This document shows positions 16,421-25,286 of a DNA stretch of 64,000 nucleotides, one piece after another (positions within the stretch are counted from its first letter, which is position 1; each line of letters begins with the position of its first letter). This DNA is from UBA8190 sp003453695 (GTDB lineage Bacteria > Actinomycetota > Acidimicrobiia > Acidimicrobiales > UBA8190): assembly GCA_036796975.1 (NCBI GenBank), contig DAIRBY010000008.1:1-64000 (forward strand). Direction: 5' to 3'. Both the position numbers and the translations under genes were made by a program. The notes below the pieces were generated by a model. That model ran no database searches, was not told the origin of the DNA, and saw nothing but the letters and a program-made list of their open reading frames with translations.

Positions 16421-17596
16421 GTGGATTTCGAGCTCTCCGCGGAGTTGCAGGAGCTGCGCGACACGGTGCGCCGGCTGGCCCAGGACAAGGTGAAGCCCCG
16501 GGCCCGGGAGATCGACAAGAGCGGCGAGTACCCGGCGGATCTCTTCGAGGCGTTCCGCCAAGCGGGGCTGCTCGGACTGTGCATCCCCGAGGAGTACGGC
16601 GGCTCGGGGGCAGGGATCCTCGGGCTCAGCCTCGCCATCGAGGAGGTGGCGAAGTACTCCAATGCCGCTGCGCTCATGTTGCTGCTCACCCGACTCCCCA
16701 CCGGGCCCGTCATGATCGCCGGGTCCGAGGACCAGAAGCACCGCTACCTGCCCGGCATCACCTCAGGAGATCAGCGCGCCGCCTTCGGGCTGTCCGAGCC
16801 TCAGGCGGGAAGCGACGTGATGGGCATGCGCACGCGGGCGGTTCCCGACCCGCACCGCCCGGGCGGATGGGTGCTCACCGGCACCAAGTGCTGGATGTCC
16901 GGGGTCGCCGAGGCGGACTGGTACACCGTGTTCGCCAAGACCGCCGACCCCCAGAGCCGGGCGCACGACTCGGTGACGGCTTTCATCGTGGAACGCCGCT
17001 GGTCCGGGGTCGAAGTGGGGCGGCGTGACCACAAGATGGGAGTGCGCGGCGTCGACACCGGCGAGCTGCTCCTCGAGGACGTGGCCGTGCCGAGCGAGAA
17101 CGTCATCGGGGAGGTGGGTGGATTCCGTCTCGCTATGCTCGGGCTCAACTCCATGCGCCCGGTGGTCGCCGCCCGTGGCATCGGCCTGGCCGAAGGTGCG
17201 CTCATGTACGCCACGGAGTACGTGAAAGAACGTGACGCCTTCGGGAAGACCATTGCCGACTTCCAGGGCATCCAGTGGGAGATCGCCAAGTGCGCCGTCG
17301 ACATCGAGGCGGCGCGGCTGCTGACCTATCGAGCCGCCTGGCTGGCCGACCAGGGCAAGTTCTCCAAGGAATGGGTGCCCTACTTGTCGGCCGCCAAGTA
17401 CCACGCCACCGAGCTGGCGGTGCGGGCCTCGGGCCTGGCCGTGCAGCTGCTCGGGGCGGCCGGCTACATGGAGGACCACCCGACCGAGCAGTGGTACCGC
17501 GACGCCAAGCAACTGACGATCGTGGAGGGGACCAGCCAGGTGCAGTTGGGGCTCGTGGCCCGCGGGGTCCTCGACGGTGACCTGTGGTGGGACTGA
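16421..17596 (+). CDS. acyl-CoA dehydrogenase
   Basis: This 391-residue FAD enzyme introduces the alpha-beta double bond into acyl-CoA. The family signatures are clear: GLSEPQAGSDVMGM in the N-terminal domain, RDAFGKTIADFQGIQWEIAK in the FAD-contacting helix, GAAGYMEDHPTEQWYRDAK, and IVEGTSQVQ with the catalytic-position Glu. Length is typical. The start is GTG 16421. It is divergent from the ABC operon and has no fatty-acid or amino-acid catabolism neighbour to fix chain specificity. Confidence 0.92.
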   Translation: MDFELSAELQELRDTVRRLAQDKVKPRAREIDKSGEYPADLFEAFRQAGLLGLCIPEEYGGSGAGILGLSLAIEEVAKYSNAAALMLLLTRLPTGPVMIAGSEDQKHRYLPGITSGDQRAAFGLSEPQAGSDVMGMRTRAVPDPHRPGGWVLTGTKCWMSGVAEADWYTVFAKTADPQSRAHDSVTAFIVERRWSGVEVGRRDHKMGVRGVDTGELLLEDVAVPSENVIGEVGGFRLAMLGLNSMRPVVAARGIGLAEGALMYATEYVKERDAFGKTIADFQGIQWEIAKCAVDIEAARLLTYRAAWLADQGKFSKEWVPYLSAAKYHATELAVRASGLAVQLLGAAGYMEDHPTEQWYRDAKQLTIVEGTSQVQLGLVARGVLDGDLWWD

Positions 17597-17634
17597 GTGC
17601 CGTGTCGTCGGTGTGCTCGGTCAGCCCGCCAGTC

Positions 17635-17716
17635 TGGTGAACCCGGTGAGCCCCGTCAGCCCCGTCGTCAGGCGCGTCAACCCGGTGAGCCCGGTGAGCC
17701 CGGTGAGCCCGGTCAC
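17635..17716. repeat. 9-bp tandem repeat tract upstream of trpD
   Basis: CCCGGTGAG occurs as three perfect adjacent copies (17681-17707) followed by a partial one, with degenerate copies from about 17635. The tract fills most of the 144-base gap before trpD and contains no obvious promoter. Confidence 0.8.
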
Positions 17717-17740
17717 AGGGGTCAGGTCGGTGAGGTCGGC

Positions 17741-18862
17741 ATGAAGGCGCCGGATGGCGCTGATCGTGAGGGGCCGGCACCGACCGAAGACGAAGACGCC
17801 TTCGCCGCAATGGGCGGCTGGCCGACGCTGCTCGCCCGCCTGGTACGCGGCGACGAGCTGTCGGTGTCGGAAGCCGAGACGGCCATGGGCGAGGTGCTGT
17901 CGGGTGCCGCCACCCCGGCTCAGCTCGCCGCCTTCGTCATCGCCTTGCGCATGAGACGTGAGACGGTCGCGGAGATGAGCGGATTCGTCCGGGCCATGCT
18001 CGCCCACGCCGAGCCTCTTGATGTGCCAGGCGACCTCGTCGACACCTGCGGCACCGGCGGGGACCGCAGTCGCTCCATCAACGTGTCGACCATCGCCGCC
18101 TTCGTGGCGGCCGGCGCCGGAGCCCGGGTGTGCAAGCACGGCGGCCGGGCCGCGTCGTCAGCGGCGGGATCCGCCGACGTGCTGGAGGCGCTGGGCGTGG
18201 CCATCGACCTGGGACCGCAGGGCGTGGCGCGCTGCGTGGAGGAGGTGGGGATGGGCTTCTGCTTCGCCCCGCGCTTCCATCCCGCCATGCGCAACGCCGC
18301 CCCGGTGCGGGCCCAGCTGGGGGTGGCCACCGTCTTCAACTTCCTGGGCCCGCTCGCCAACCCGGCCCGGGCGCGCTTTCAGGTGGTGGGGGTGAGCGAC
18401 CCGGCCATGGCCGAGAAGATGCTCGGGGTGCTGGTCGCCAACGGCACCCGGCGGGCCATGGTCGTGCACGGCGCCGACGGGCTCGACGAGCTCTCCACGA
18501 CCGGCCCCAGCGACGTGCTCAGCTGGCCGGTGGGCGAGAACGGCGACCCCACCGAGATGGCCTGGGAGCGCTACGTCGTGGACCCCGGCGACTTCGGGCT
18601 GGCCCCGGCGGCGCTCGACGACCTGCGAGGCGGAGATGCCGCCACCAACGCCGATGCCGCTCGACGCGTGCTCGACGGCGAACGCGGTCCGCATCGCGAC
18701 ATCGTGGTGCTGAATGCGGCGGCCGCCCTGGTGGTGTGCGGCCGGGCCAAGACGATGGCGGAGGGCGTGGAAGGCGCCTCCGAGGCGGTCGACACCGGAA
18801 GAGCCCGCGCCGTCCTCGACGACCTCGTCCGGGTGTCGCGCGACGCCCGCGGGGCGGGCTGA
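17741..18862 (+). CDS. trpD: anthranilate phosphoribosyltransferase
   Basis: TrpD joins anthranilate to PRPP in the second step of tryptophan synthesis. It has 373 residues including an N-terminal extension of about 20. The PRPP/Mg motif CGTGGD is at 103-108, followed by KHGGRAASSAAGSADVLEALG and FAPRFHPAMR for anthranilate contacts, and NFLGPLANPA. ATG 17741 has GTGAGG seven bases upstream. No other trp gene lies nearby, so the pathway is scattered in this genome. Confidence 0.94.
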   Translation: MKAPDGADREGPAPTEDEDAFAAMGGWPTLLARLVRGDELSVSEAETAMGEVLSGAATPAQLAAFVIALRMRRETVAEMSGFVRAMLAHAEPLDVPGDLVDTCGTGGDRSRSINVSTIAAFVAAGAGARVCKHGGRAASSAAGSADVLEALGVAIDLGPQGVARCVEEVGMGFCFAPRFHPAMRNAAPVRAQLGVATVFNFLGPLANPARARFQVVGVSDPAMAEKMLGVLVANGTRRAMVVHGADGLDELSTTGPSDVLSWPVGENGDPTEMAWERYVVDPGDFGLAPAALDDLRGGDAATNADAARRVLDGERGPHRDIVVLNAAAALVVCGRAKTMAEGVEGASEAVDTGRARAVLDDLVRVSRDARGAG

Positions 18863-18881
18863 CTCGCCCGGCTCGCCCAGC

Positions 18882-19163
18882 TCATCCAGCGCCGAGGTCC
18901 CAGATGGCCTCGAGGTCGTGGCGGCTGTAGGCCTGGAAGGCGACCAGCGTCGTCGTGGACTCGATGCCTTCCAAGGCGGCGATGCGCGTGGTGACCACGT
19001 CGACCAGCTCGTCGTGGTGGCGCACCCGCACGATGGCGATCAGGTCGGCCACCCCGCCGGCCACCGAGAACACCTCGGTAACCCCGGGGAGCTCGGCCAG
19101 CTCCTCGGCCAGCGGCGCGATACGCGCCGGCAAGGCGTCCACGAGCACGAAGGCGTGCAGCAC
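18882..19163 (-). CDS. stand-alone Lrp/AsnC ligand-binding (RAM) domain protein
   Basis: This 93-residue protein consists only of the effector-binding RAM domain of Lrp/AsnC regulators (VTEVFSVAGGVADLIAIVRV, then the characteristic ESTTTLVAFQAYSRHD) and has no helix-turn-helix. Such proteins form ring oligomers that bind amino acids and may modulate full-length regulators or enzymes. It converges on trpD with 19 bases between stops. Its role in amino-acid sensing is an inference from the domain. Confidence 0.85.
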   Translation of the reverse strand: MLHAFVLVDALPARIAPLAEELAELPGVTEVFSVAGGVADLIAIVRVRHHDELVDVVTTRIAALEGIESTTTLVAFQAYSRHDLEAIWDLGAG

Positions 19164-19251
19164 CTGCCCGACAATAGGAGGGCGGGGGCCCCTGGCGCCT
19201 GAGCGGAGTCGGGGGCGCTGCTGGGTGGTGACCCCCGAGGCCAGGACCCGG

Positions 19252-19944
19252 TTACGCCGGAGCCAATGTGGCGGGGGCGACGGCGAGCGAGCCGGCAGCA
19301 GAGACCGGGATGGGGGCCAGGCGATAGGGGAGGGCGAGCAGCTCGCTCAGCCGAAGCACGCCGTAGCCGGTGGCGCCTTCGATTAGACGGTGCAACAGGT
19401 CGGCCGTGGCGAGGGCATCGGCCAAGGCCCGGTGGGCGGGACGGTGGGCGAGCCGGAGCACGGCGGCCAACGTGCCCAGCGCGCAGTCGGGTACCTCGTC
19501 CCGCACGAGCCGGCGGGCCAAGGCCAGGGTGTCGACCACGGCATTGGTGAGGGGCGGGCGCCCGCAGCCGGCCAGGGCGGCATCGAGGAAACCGAGGTCG
19601 AAGGCGACGTTGTGGCCTACCACCACGGCGTCGCCGATCAACGACACCAATTGGGGCACGGCGATCTGCGGCGACGGTGCGGCGCGCACCATGTCGTCGG
19701 TGATGCCGGTGAGCTCGCTCACGAACGGCGGGATCTCGGTGCCCGGGTCGACGAAGGTCTCGAAGCTGGCCAACTCCTCTCCGGCCAAGAAAGCGGCGGC
19801 GCCGATCTCGATGAGCGACGCCTCGTCGGGGGAGCCGCCTGTGGTCTCCACGTCGAGGACGACGAACCTGACGTCGTAGAGGAACGGATCGGATACCACC
19901 GGGTCCCACGACGCAAGGCAGTCCATCGAGTTCACCGTATGCAC
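19252..19944 (-). CDS. DEDDh 3'-5' exonuclease, DnaQ/epsilon-like
   Basis: This 230-residue exonuclease has the three Exo motifs of the DnaQ family: VVLDVETTG (Asp31, Glu33), GHNVAFDLGFLD and HRALADALAT, so the DEDDh residues are intact. It removes 3' nucleotides from DNA or RNA with two metal ions. It has no polymerase-III partner nearby and is shorter than PolC-type proofreaders, so a repair or RNA-turnover role is possible. The ATG at 19944 or 19926 may be used. Confidence 0.88.
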   Translation of the reverse strand: MHTVNSMDCLASWDPVVSDPFLYDVRFVVLDVETTGGSPDEASLIEIGAAAFLAGEELASFETFVDPGTEIPPFVSELTGITDDMVRAAPSPQIAVPQLVSLIGDAVVVGHNVAFDLGFLDAALAGCGRPPLTNAVVDTLALARRLVRDEVPDCALGTLAAVLRLAHRPAHRALADALATADLLHRLIEGATGYGVLRLSELLALPYRLAPIPVSAAGSLAVAPATLAPA

Positions 19945-20033
19945 ATGGGTGTGTCATCACGTGGATGGTGGGCCCGCCTCGTCGGTCGGGCTCGCTGGGC
20001 CCGGCGGTCCTCCTTGCCGGATAGCTTGGGCCG

Positions 20034-20288
20034 ATGGCGCCGACCCGCTACCGCTGCACCGCCTGCGGCAACCTCACCCGCTTCGACGTGGTCACCGACC
20101 GCCGCACCTGGGCCTTCCATCACTTCAGCGTGGGTGGCGAGCTGACGGTGGAAGAAGAGCAGGTGCTCTCGGAGGACGTGGTCGAGGTGTCGTGCCGGTG
20201 GTGCGGGCACGGCCGGGCCGTGGAGGAAGTGTCACACCCTCCTGAAAGCCTGTCGGAGAAGACCGACGGGGATCGATCGAGGGCATGA
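20034..20288 (+). CDS. small zinc-ribbon-like protein
   Basis: This 84-residue hypothetical protein has two CxxC pairs (CTACGN near the start and CRWCGHG near residue 54), which suggests one structural zinc. The middle is hydrophilic and acidic. The function is unknown. It precedes another small Cys-rich gene and the glycosyltransferase on the same strand. Confidence 0.72.
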   Translation: MAPTRYRCTACGNLTRFDVVTDRRTWAFHHFSVGGELTVEEEQVLSEDVVEVSCRWCGHGRAVEEVSHPPESLSEKTDGDRSRA

Positions 20289-20316
20289 TCCCCGCGCCCG
20301 ACCCAGGGGGTGCGAC

Positions 20317-20559
20317 ATGGCCGGCCCGACCATCGCCATCAGCTGTGACGAGTGTGCGCTGCAGGAAACCGATGCCTGCGACGATTGCCTGGTGAGTTTC
20401 GTGCTGGGCCGAGAGCCCGACGACGCCGTGGTCATCGACGCCGAGGAGGCCCGCGCCGTGCGCATGCTGGCGAGGGCCGGTCTCGTGCCGGCGCTGCGCT
20501 TCGCCAGCCGCACCCACCGGTGCAGCATCTTGCGCCACGGCGGGCTCGCCGCCGGGTGA
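20317..20559 (+). CDS. small cysteine-rich hypothetical protein
   Basis: The 80 residues have an N-terminal Cys cluster CDECALQETDACDDC, which could bind a metal, and a late HRCSIL. The protein shows no catalytic motif I recognise. Its stop overlaps the GTG start of the glycosyltransferase (GTGA), indicating translational coupling and possibly a related role. Confidence 0.72.
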   Translation: MAGPTIAISCDECALQETDACDDCLVSFVLGREPDDAVVIDAEEARAVRMLARAGLVPALRFASRTHRCSILRHGGLAAG

Positions 20560-21707
20560 CGGCGCCCGTCAAGCATCTGCTCGTCACCAACGACTTCCCC
20601 CCCAAGGTGGGAGGGATCCAGGTCTACCTGTGGGAGCTGTGGCGCCGCCTCGACCCCGCCTCCTTCTCGGTGCTGACGACGAGCTCCCACGCCGAGGCCG
20701 CCGCCTTCGACGCAAAGGCCGCCGAGGCCGGTATCGAGGTGGTGCGGGCCCCCGCCGACATGCTGTTGCCGACCCCCGCCACCCTCCGCCTGATCCGGCG
20801 GCGTGCCGAGGAGACAGGCGCGTCGTTCCTCGTCGTCGACCCGGCCCTTCCACTCGGCCTGGCTGCCCCCGCCGTGGGGTTGCCCTACGCCGTGGTCCTC
20901 CACGGTGCCGAGGTGACGGTGCCCGGCAGGTTGCCGGGCAGCCGATCCGCACTGTCGAGCGTGGTACGCCGGGCACGTCTGGCGGTTTGCGCCGGGCACT
21001 ATCCGGCCGCCGAGGCCCGCCGGGCCACGAGAGGTCGCCTGCCGCCTGTGGTTGAGGTCCCGCCCGGCGTCGACACAGCGCGCTTCGTCCCCCTGGGTGC
21101 AGCGGCACGCACCGCCGCCCGCCGGCGTTTCGGTCTCGCCGACGATGCCCTGGTCGTGCTGGGGGTGAGTCGACTGGTGCGGCGCAAGGGCTTCGACATG
21201 GTGCTGCAGGCCGCCGCCTCGATGGCCACGGACTTCCCCGAGCTGCTCGTCGTGATCGGCGGAGAGGGCAGGGACCGCAGCCGTCTCGAGGCCGTGGCCC
21301 GGCGTCTGGGCGTGGCGGCGCGCCTGCTCGGCCGGGTGCCCGGCGAGGACCTGCCGGCCCTGTACGGCTGCGCCGATCTGTTCGTGATGCCGTGTCGCAA
21401 CCGCTGGGCCGGCCTCGAGCAAGAGGGCTTCGGCATCGTCTTCCTGGAGGCAGCCGCCACCGGGGTGGCCCAGGTGGCCGGGCGGAGCGGCGGGTCCGAC
21501 GAGGCCGTCGCCGCAGGTGAGACCGGGCTGGTCGTGGACGATCCGGCGCAGTGGCGCGCCGTCGCCGCCGCCGTGCGGGCACTGCTGTCCGACCACGAGC
21601 GGCGCCGGCTCATGGGGGAGGCCGCCCGTCGGAGAGCGGAGCAGTTCTTCGACTACGACCGGCTCGCCCCTAGGCTGGCTGCCGCCCTGGGCGACGTGCC
21701 AGGCTGA
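20556..21707 (+). CDS. GT4-family glycosyltransferase, PimB-like
   Basis: This 383-residue GT-B retaining glycosyltransferase resembles mycobacterial PimB', which adds mannose to phosphatidylinositol mannosides. The acceptor-side motif DFPPKVGGIQVYLWEL, the nucleotide-binding GVSRLVRRKGFD and the GT4 E-x7-E motif EQEGFGIVFLEAAATG are visible. GTG 20556 overlaps the preceding stop. An SRPBCC protein and a ROK kinase follow on the same strand. The donor sugar and acceptor are inferred only from family resemblance. Confidence 0.88.
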   Translation: MTAPVKHLLVTNDFPPKVGGIQVYLWELWRRLDPASFSVLTTSSHAEAAAFDAKAAEAGIEVVRAPADMLLPTPATLRLIRRRAEETGASFLVVDPALPLGLAAPAVGLPYAVVLHGAEVTVPGRLPGSRSALSSVVRRARLAVCAGHYPAAEARRATRGRLPPVVEVPPGVDTARFVPLGAAARTAARRRFGLADDALVVLGVSRLVRRKGFDMVLQAAASMATDFPELLVVIGGEGRDRSRLEAVARRLGVAARLLGRVPGEDLPALYGCADLFVMPCRNRWAGLEQEGFGIVFLEAAATGVAQVAGRSGGSDEAVAAGETGLVVDDPAQWRAVAAAVRALLSDHERRRLMGEAARRRAEQFFDYDRLAPRLAAALGDVPG

Positions 21708-21746
21708 ACCGGCCGGGCGGCCCGACAAGCGGACAGGAGCGGTCAC

Positions 21747-22208
21747 GTGGCGGAACAGGCCACCGAGCACATGGTCATGCACATGGTCGTGTCGGCTCCC
21801 CCTGAGCAGTGCTTCGCCGTGATCAGCGACGTCGAGCGCTACCCGGAGTGGGCCGCCGACATCAAGCAGGTCACCGTGGACAGCCGCGACGTGGAGGGCC
21901 GGCCCCTCGAGGTCAGCTGGCGGGTGGGCGCCTTCGGACGGAGCACGAGCTACACCCTGGCCTACGACTACTCCGGATCGCCCCGGCAGTTGGCGTGGAA
22001 CCAGACGGCCGGCGACCTGACCTCCAAGCTCGACGGCTCCTATCGCTTCGACCCGGCGCCCGACGGCGGCACCGAGGTCACCTATACCTTGGACATCGGG
22101 CTGCGGGTGCCGCTCCCCGGGTTCATCAAGCGCCGGGCCCAGAGCCGGATCATGCACACCGCCCTGCAGGAGCTCAAGGTCCGGGTCGAGTCCTCGCTTC
22201 ACACCTGA
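21747..22208 (+). CDS. SRPBCC/START-like ligand-binding protein
   Basis: This 153-residue protein with a helix-grip fold binds lipids or polyketides in a hydrophobic cavity. Typical features are the opening VSAPPEQCFAVISDVERYPEW, the middle GRSTSYTLAYDY and the C-terminal helix starting GFIKRRAQSRIM. It belongs to the polyketide-cyclase/COQ10-like group common in Actinobacteria. It lies 39 bases after the glycosyltransferase, so a role in lipid handling is possible but unproven. Confidence 0.85.
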   Translation: MAEQATEHMVMHMVVSAPPEQCFAVISDVERYPEWAADIKQVTVDSRDVEGRPLEVSWRVGAFGRSTSYTLAYDYSGSPRQLAWNQTAGDLTSKLDGSYRFDPAPDGGTEVTYTLDIGLRVPLPGFIKRRAQSRIMHTALQELKVRVESSLHT

Positions 22209-22231
22209 GCCTGGCGGGCACCGAGCTCGCC

Positions 22232-23284
22232 GTGGTCACGTCCTCGTCCGGCCCGCCGCCGGTCACCCTCGGCATCGACGTGGGGGGCACCAAGATGCTC
22301 GGCCTCGCCCTCGACGCCGACGGCACCGTGGTGGGGCAGGCGGTACGGGCCAGCTCCCATCCCGGGCCCTCCGCTGCCGGCCATCCCGCTGCCGCCCACG
22401 CCCTGGTTGCGCTGATGGCCGAGCTGGCCTCCGAGCTGCAAGTGGGCCTGGAGGGGGCGGACCTCGGACCGGCCAGCTCGCTCGGCATCGGGATGCCGGG
22501 GCTCGTCGACGACACGGGCCGGCTCCGGTTGGCCCCCAACCTCCCCGCCGGCGACGACCTCGACGTGGCACAGATGGTGCAGCGACGAGTGGGCATGCCG
22601 GTGGTGGCCGACAACGACGCCACCTGCGCCGCCGTCGCCGAATGGGTGCTCGGGGCTGCCGTCGGGCGCCGGCACGCCTTGATGGTGACCCTGGGCACCG
22701 GCATCGGTGGCGGAATCGTGTGCGACGGGCGCGTCATGCGCGGCGCCCAGGGCTTCGCCGGCGAGATCGGTCACATGGTGGTGGACCCGTCGGGCCCGCG
22801 CTGCACGTGCGGCAAGCGCGGCTGTTGGGAGCGCTTCGCCTCGGGCAGCGGGCTGGCCCGCCTGGCCAGGGAGGCGGCGCACGCCGGACGTCTCGGCGCC
22901 GTCGTGCACATGGCCGGCGACGATCCCGACGCCGTGCGGGGCGAGCACGTCACGGCGGCGGCAGCGGGCGGAGACGAAGAGGCCCAGGCGGTCCTGGACG
23001 AATTGGGGTGGTGGATCGCCGTCGGGCTGTCCAATCTGGCCCTCGTCCTCGACCCTGAGGTCATCGTGATGGGCGGAGGGATGGTGCCCGTCATGCCCCT
23101 GTTCCTCGACGCCGTGCGGGCGGGCTTCACGGAGATGCTCGAGGGTGCCGACCGGCGTCCGGAAATTCCCATCGTGGCGGCGGTCATGGGGGAGCAGGCC
23201 GGTGCCGTGGGTGCCGCCCTCGTCGCCCGCGACGACGACCGCTACGCGGCCGGGCTCGGCCATCGGCGGGGCGCCGGCATCTGA
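22232..23284 (+). CDS. ROK-family glucokinase
   Basis: This sugar kinase of about 350 residues phosphorylates glucose at O6. The ATP site DVGGTK is at 16-21, GTGIGGGIV follows, and the ROK zinc motif CTCGKRGCWE lies at about 191-200. The substrate segment GEIGHMVV is intact. GTG 22232 is chosen as the first start after the preceding stop; the ribosome site is weak. Polyphosphate-dependent glucokinases are related, but the zinc motif favours the ATP-type ROK enzyme. Confidence 0.9.
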   Translation: MVTSSSGPPPVTLGIDVGGTKMLGLALDADGTVVGQAVRASSHPGPSAAGHPAAAHALVALMAELASELQVGLEGADLGPASSLGIGMPGLVDDTGRLRLAPNLPAGDDLDVAQMVQRRVGMPVVADNDATCAAVAEWVLGAAVGRRHALMVTLGTGIGGGIVCDGRVMRGAQGFAGEIGHMVVDPSGPRCTCGKRGCWERFASGSGLARLAREAAHAGRLGAVVHMAGDDPDAVRGEHVTAAAAGGDEEAQAVLDELGWWIAVGLSNLALVLDPEVIVMGGGMVPVMPLFLDAVRAGFTEMLEGADRRPEIPIVAAVMGEQAGAVGAALVARDDDRYAAGLGHRRGAGI

Positions 23285-23295
23285 CGGGCTCATCG

Positions 23296-24000
23296 GTGCG
23301 GATCGGCATCACCCTCCCCTCGTTCCGCTCCGACGCTCAGGCCGCCCTCGAGGCGGCCCGGCAGGCCGAGGTGCTCGGCCTCCACGGGGTGTTCGTCTTC
23401 GACCACCTGTGGCCCCTGGGCCAGCCCGAGCGGCCGGCGCTTTCGGCGTTCCCCTTGCTCGGTGCCGTTGCCGCCGTGACGAACCGGATCGCGCTGGGCA
23501 CGCTCGTGGCGCGGGTGGGTCTCGTGCCCGACGACGTGCTGCTCGCCGAACTGCTCTCTCTCGAGCGCATGGCGCCGGGGCGTCTCGTCGCCGGGCTCGG
23601 CACGGGTGACTCCGAGAGCGCGCCCGAGAACCTGGCCTACGGGATCGCCTACACGCCGGCCGATCGGCGGCGCCTGCAGCTGCGCGCCGTAGGTCGGCTC
23701 TTGCGCGACGCCGGGATTCGAGTGTGGGTGGGCGGTGGGTCGCCCGCCACCAGCCAGCTGGCCGCCGAGCTCGGCGTGGCGCTCAATCTGTGGGGGGCCC
23801 AGCCTTCGGCGGTCGCCGCTTTGGCCCCGCGCACCGAGGTGACCTGGGCGGGCCCCGTTCCCGCTGAGCTGCCGCCCCTGCTCGAGTGGCTGGAGGAGAT
23901 CGACCGCGCCGGCGCCACGTGGGCGGTGTGTGCGTGGCCGGTCCCGCCGGAGGTGCTCGCCGAAGCGGCCGCCATGCGCGGGGAGCTCGACCGGGACTGA
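23296..24000 (+). CDS. short LLM-class flavin-dependent oxidoreductase
   Basis: The 234 residues match luciferase-like monooxygenases (opening RIGITLPSF, then VFVFDHLWPLGQPERPALSAF, then RIALGTLVARVG). Many actinobacterial members use coenzyme F420 rather than FMN. At 234 residues it is well short of the usual 280-340; part of the C-terminal barrel looks compressed. It starts 11 bases after the glucokinase stop. The substrate is unknown. Confidence 0.78.
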   Translation: MRIGITLPSFRSDAQAALEAARQAEVLGLHGVFVFDHLWPLGQPERPALSAFPLLGAVAAVTNRIALGTLVARVGLVPDDVLLAELLSLERMAPGRLVAGLGTGDSESAPENLAYGIAYTPADRRRLQLRAVGRLLRDAGIRVWVGGGSPATSQLAAELGVALNLWGAQPSAVAALAPRTEVTWAGPVPAELPPLLEWLEEIDRAGATWAVCAWPVPPEVLAEAAAMRGELDRD

Positions 24001-24029
24001 ATCCCTGCCTTGGGCGGTAACCTTCCTCG

Positions 24030-25268
24030 ATGGAATTCCGCCGCATCAACGGGCTGCCTCCCTACGTCTTCGCGCACATCGACGCGCTGAAGCTGGCCGC
24101 CCGTCGCGCCGGAAGGGACGTCATCGACCTGGGATTCGGCAACCCGGACATCCCGTCACCCGCGGTGGCGGTCGACAAGCTCGTCGAAGCGGCGCGCAAC
24201 CCCCGAAACCACCGCTACTCCGCCAGCCGCGGCATCCCCAAGCTGCGTCAGGCCATCTCGTCGCTGTACTTGCGCCGTTTCGGCGTCGACCTCGACCCTG
24301 AGACGGAGGTCGTCACCACCATTGGCGCCAAGGAGGGCCTGTCGCACCTCATGTGGGTGCTGCTCGGGCCCGGTGACAGCGCCCTCGTCCCCTCGCCGTC
24401 GTACCCCATCCACATCTATGCCCCGCTCTTCGCCGGCGCCGAGGTGCGCCAGGTCCGCCTGGGCGAGACCGGCGGCGCCGGTCAGGGCGACTCGAGCGCC
24501 TCGGGTGCCTCGAGCGACTCGATGTCGGCCTCGGAGTCGTTCTTCGACAACCTGATGGAATCGTGGGGCTCGGCCTGGCCCAAGCCACGGGTGATCGTGC
24601 TCTCCTTCCCGCACAACCCGACCACCACGTGCGTCGATCTGCCCTGGATGACCCGGCTGGTCGACTTCGCCCGCGAGCATGACGTGGTGCTCGTGCACGA
24701 CTTCGCCTACGCCGACATCTCCTTCGACGGCTATCAGCCACCCTCCATCCTGCAGGTACCGGGTGCCAAGGACGTGGCCGTCGAGCTGTACTCGATGACG
24801 AAGTCCTTCTCGATGGCCGGCTGGCGCATCGCCTTTTTGGTGGGGAACCGCGAGGTGGTCTCCGCGCTCACCAAGCTGAAGAGCTACCTCGACTACGGCT
24901 CGTTCCAGCCGATCCAGATCGCCGCCATCGTGGCAATGAACGAGGCGCCGGAGTACCCGAAGGAGGTCAACGCCACCTACATGGCGCGCCGTGACGCCTT
25001 GTGCGACGGGCTCAACCGGATCGGCTGGTCGGTGACCCGGCCGCTCGGCACCATGTTCGTGTGGGCCCCCATTCCCGAGCCCTACCGGGAGATGGGTTCC
25101 CTCGAGTTCGCCTCGCACCTCGTGTCTGAGGCCGAGGTGGCCACCTCGCCCGGAGTCGGCTTCGGCCCCGGCGGCGACGGGCACGTGCGCTTCGCGCTCA
25201 TCGAGAACGAGAAGCGCATCGGCCAGGCAGTGCGCAACCTGCGCCGCACTCTGACGAAGCTGCAGTAG
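24030..25268 (+). CDS. class I/II aminotransferase, AlaC-like
   Basis: This 412-residue PLP enzyme is of the alanine-synthesising or LL-DAP aminotransferase type. It has GFGNPDIPSP near the N-terminus, FPHNPTTT, the PLP-lysine segment SMTKSFSMAGWRIAF and a C-terminal Arg in VRFALIENE. A Ser/Ala/Gly-rich insertion of about 25 residues (near 150-175) separates a strand and helix where homologues have a short loop. It probably makes alanine or another amino acid from its keto acid. Confidence 0.9.
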   Translation: MEFRRINGLPPYVFAHIDALKLAARRAGRDVIDLGFGNPDIPSPAVAVDKLVEAARNPRNHRYSASRGIPKLRQAISSLYLRRFGVDLDPETEVVTTIGAKEGLSHLMWVLLGPGDSALVPSPSYPIHIYAPLFAGAEVRQVRLGETGGAGQGDSSASGASSDSMSASESFFDNLMESWGSAWPKPRVIVLSFPHNPTTTCVDLPWMTRLVDFAREHDVVLVHDFAYADISFDGYQPPSILQVPGAKDVAVELYSMTKSFSMAGWRIAFLVGNREVVSALTKLKSYLDYGSFQPIQIAAIVAMNEAPEYPKEVNATYMARRDALCDGLNRIGWSVTRPLGTMFVWAPIPEPYREMGSLEFASHLVSEAEVATSPGVGFGPGGDGHVRFALIENEKRIGQAVRNLRRTLTKLQ

Positions 25269-25286
25269 GAGTCCTCCCGGCTGCGC

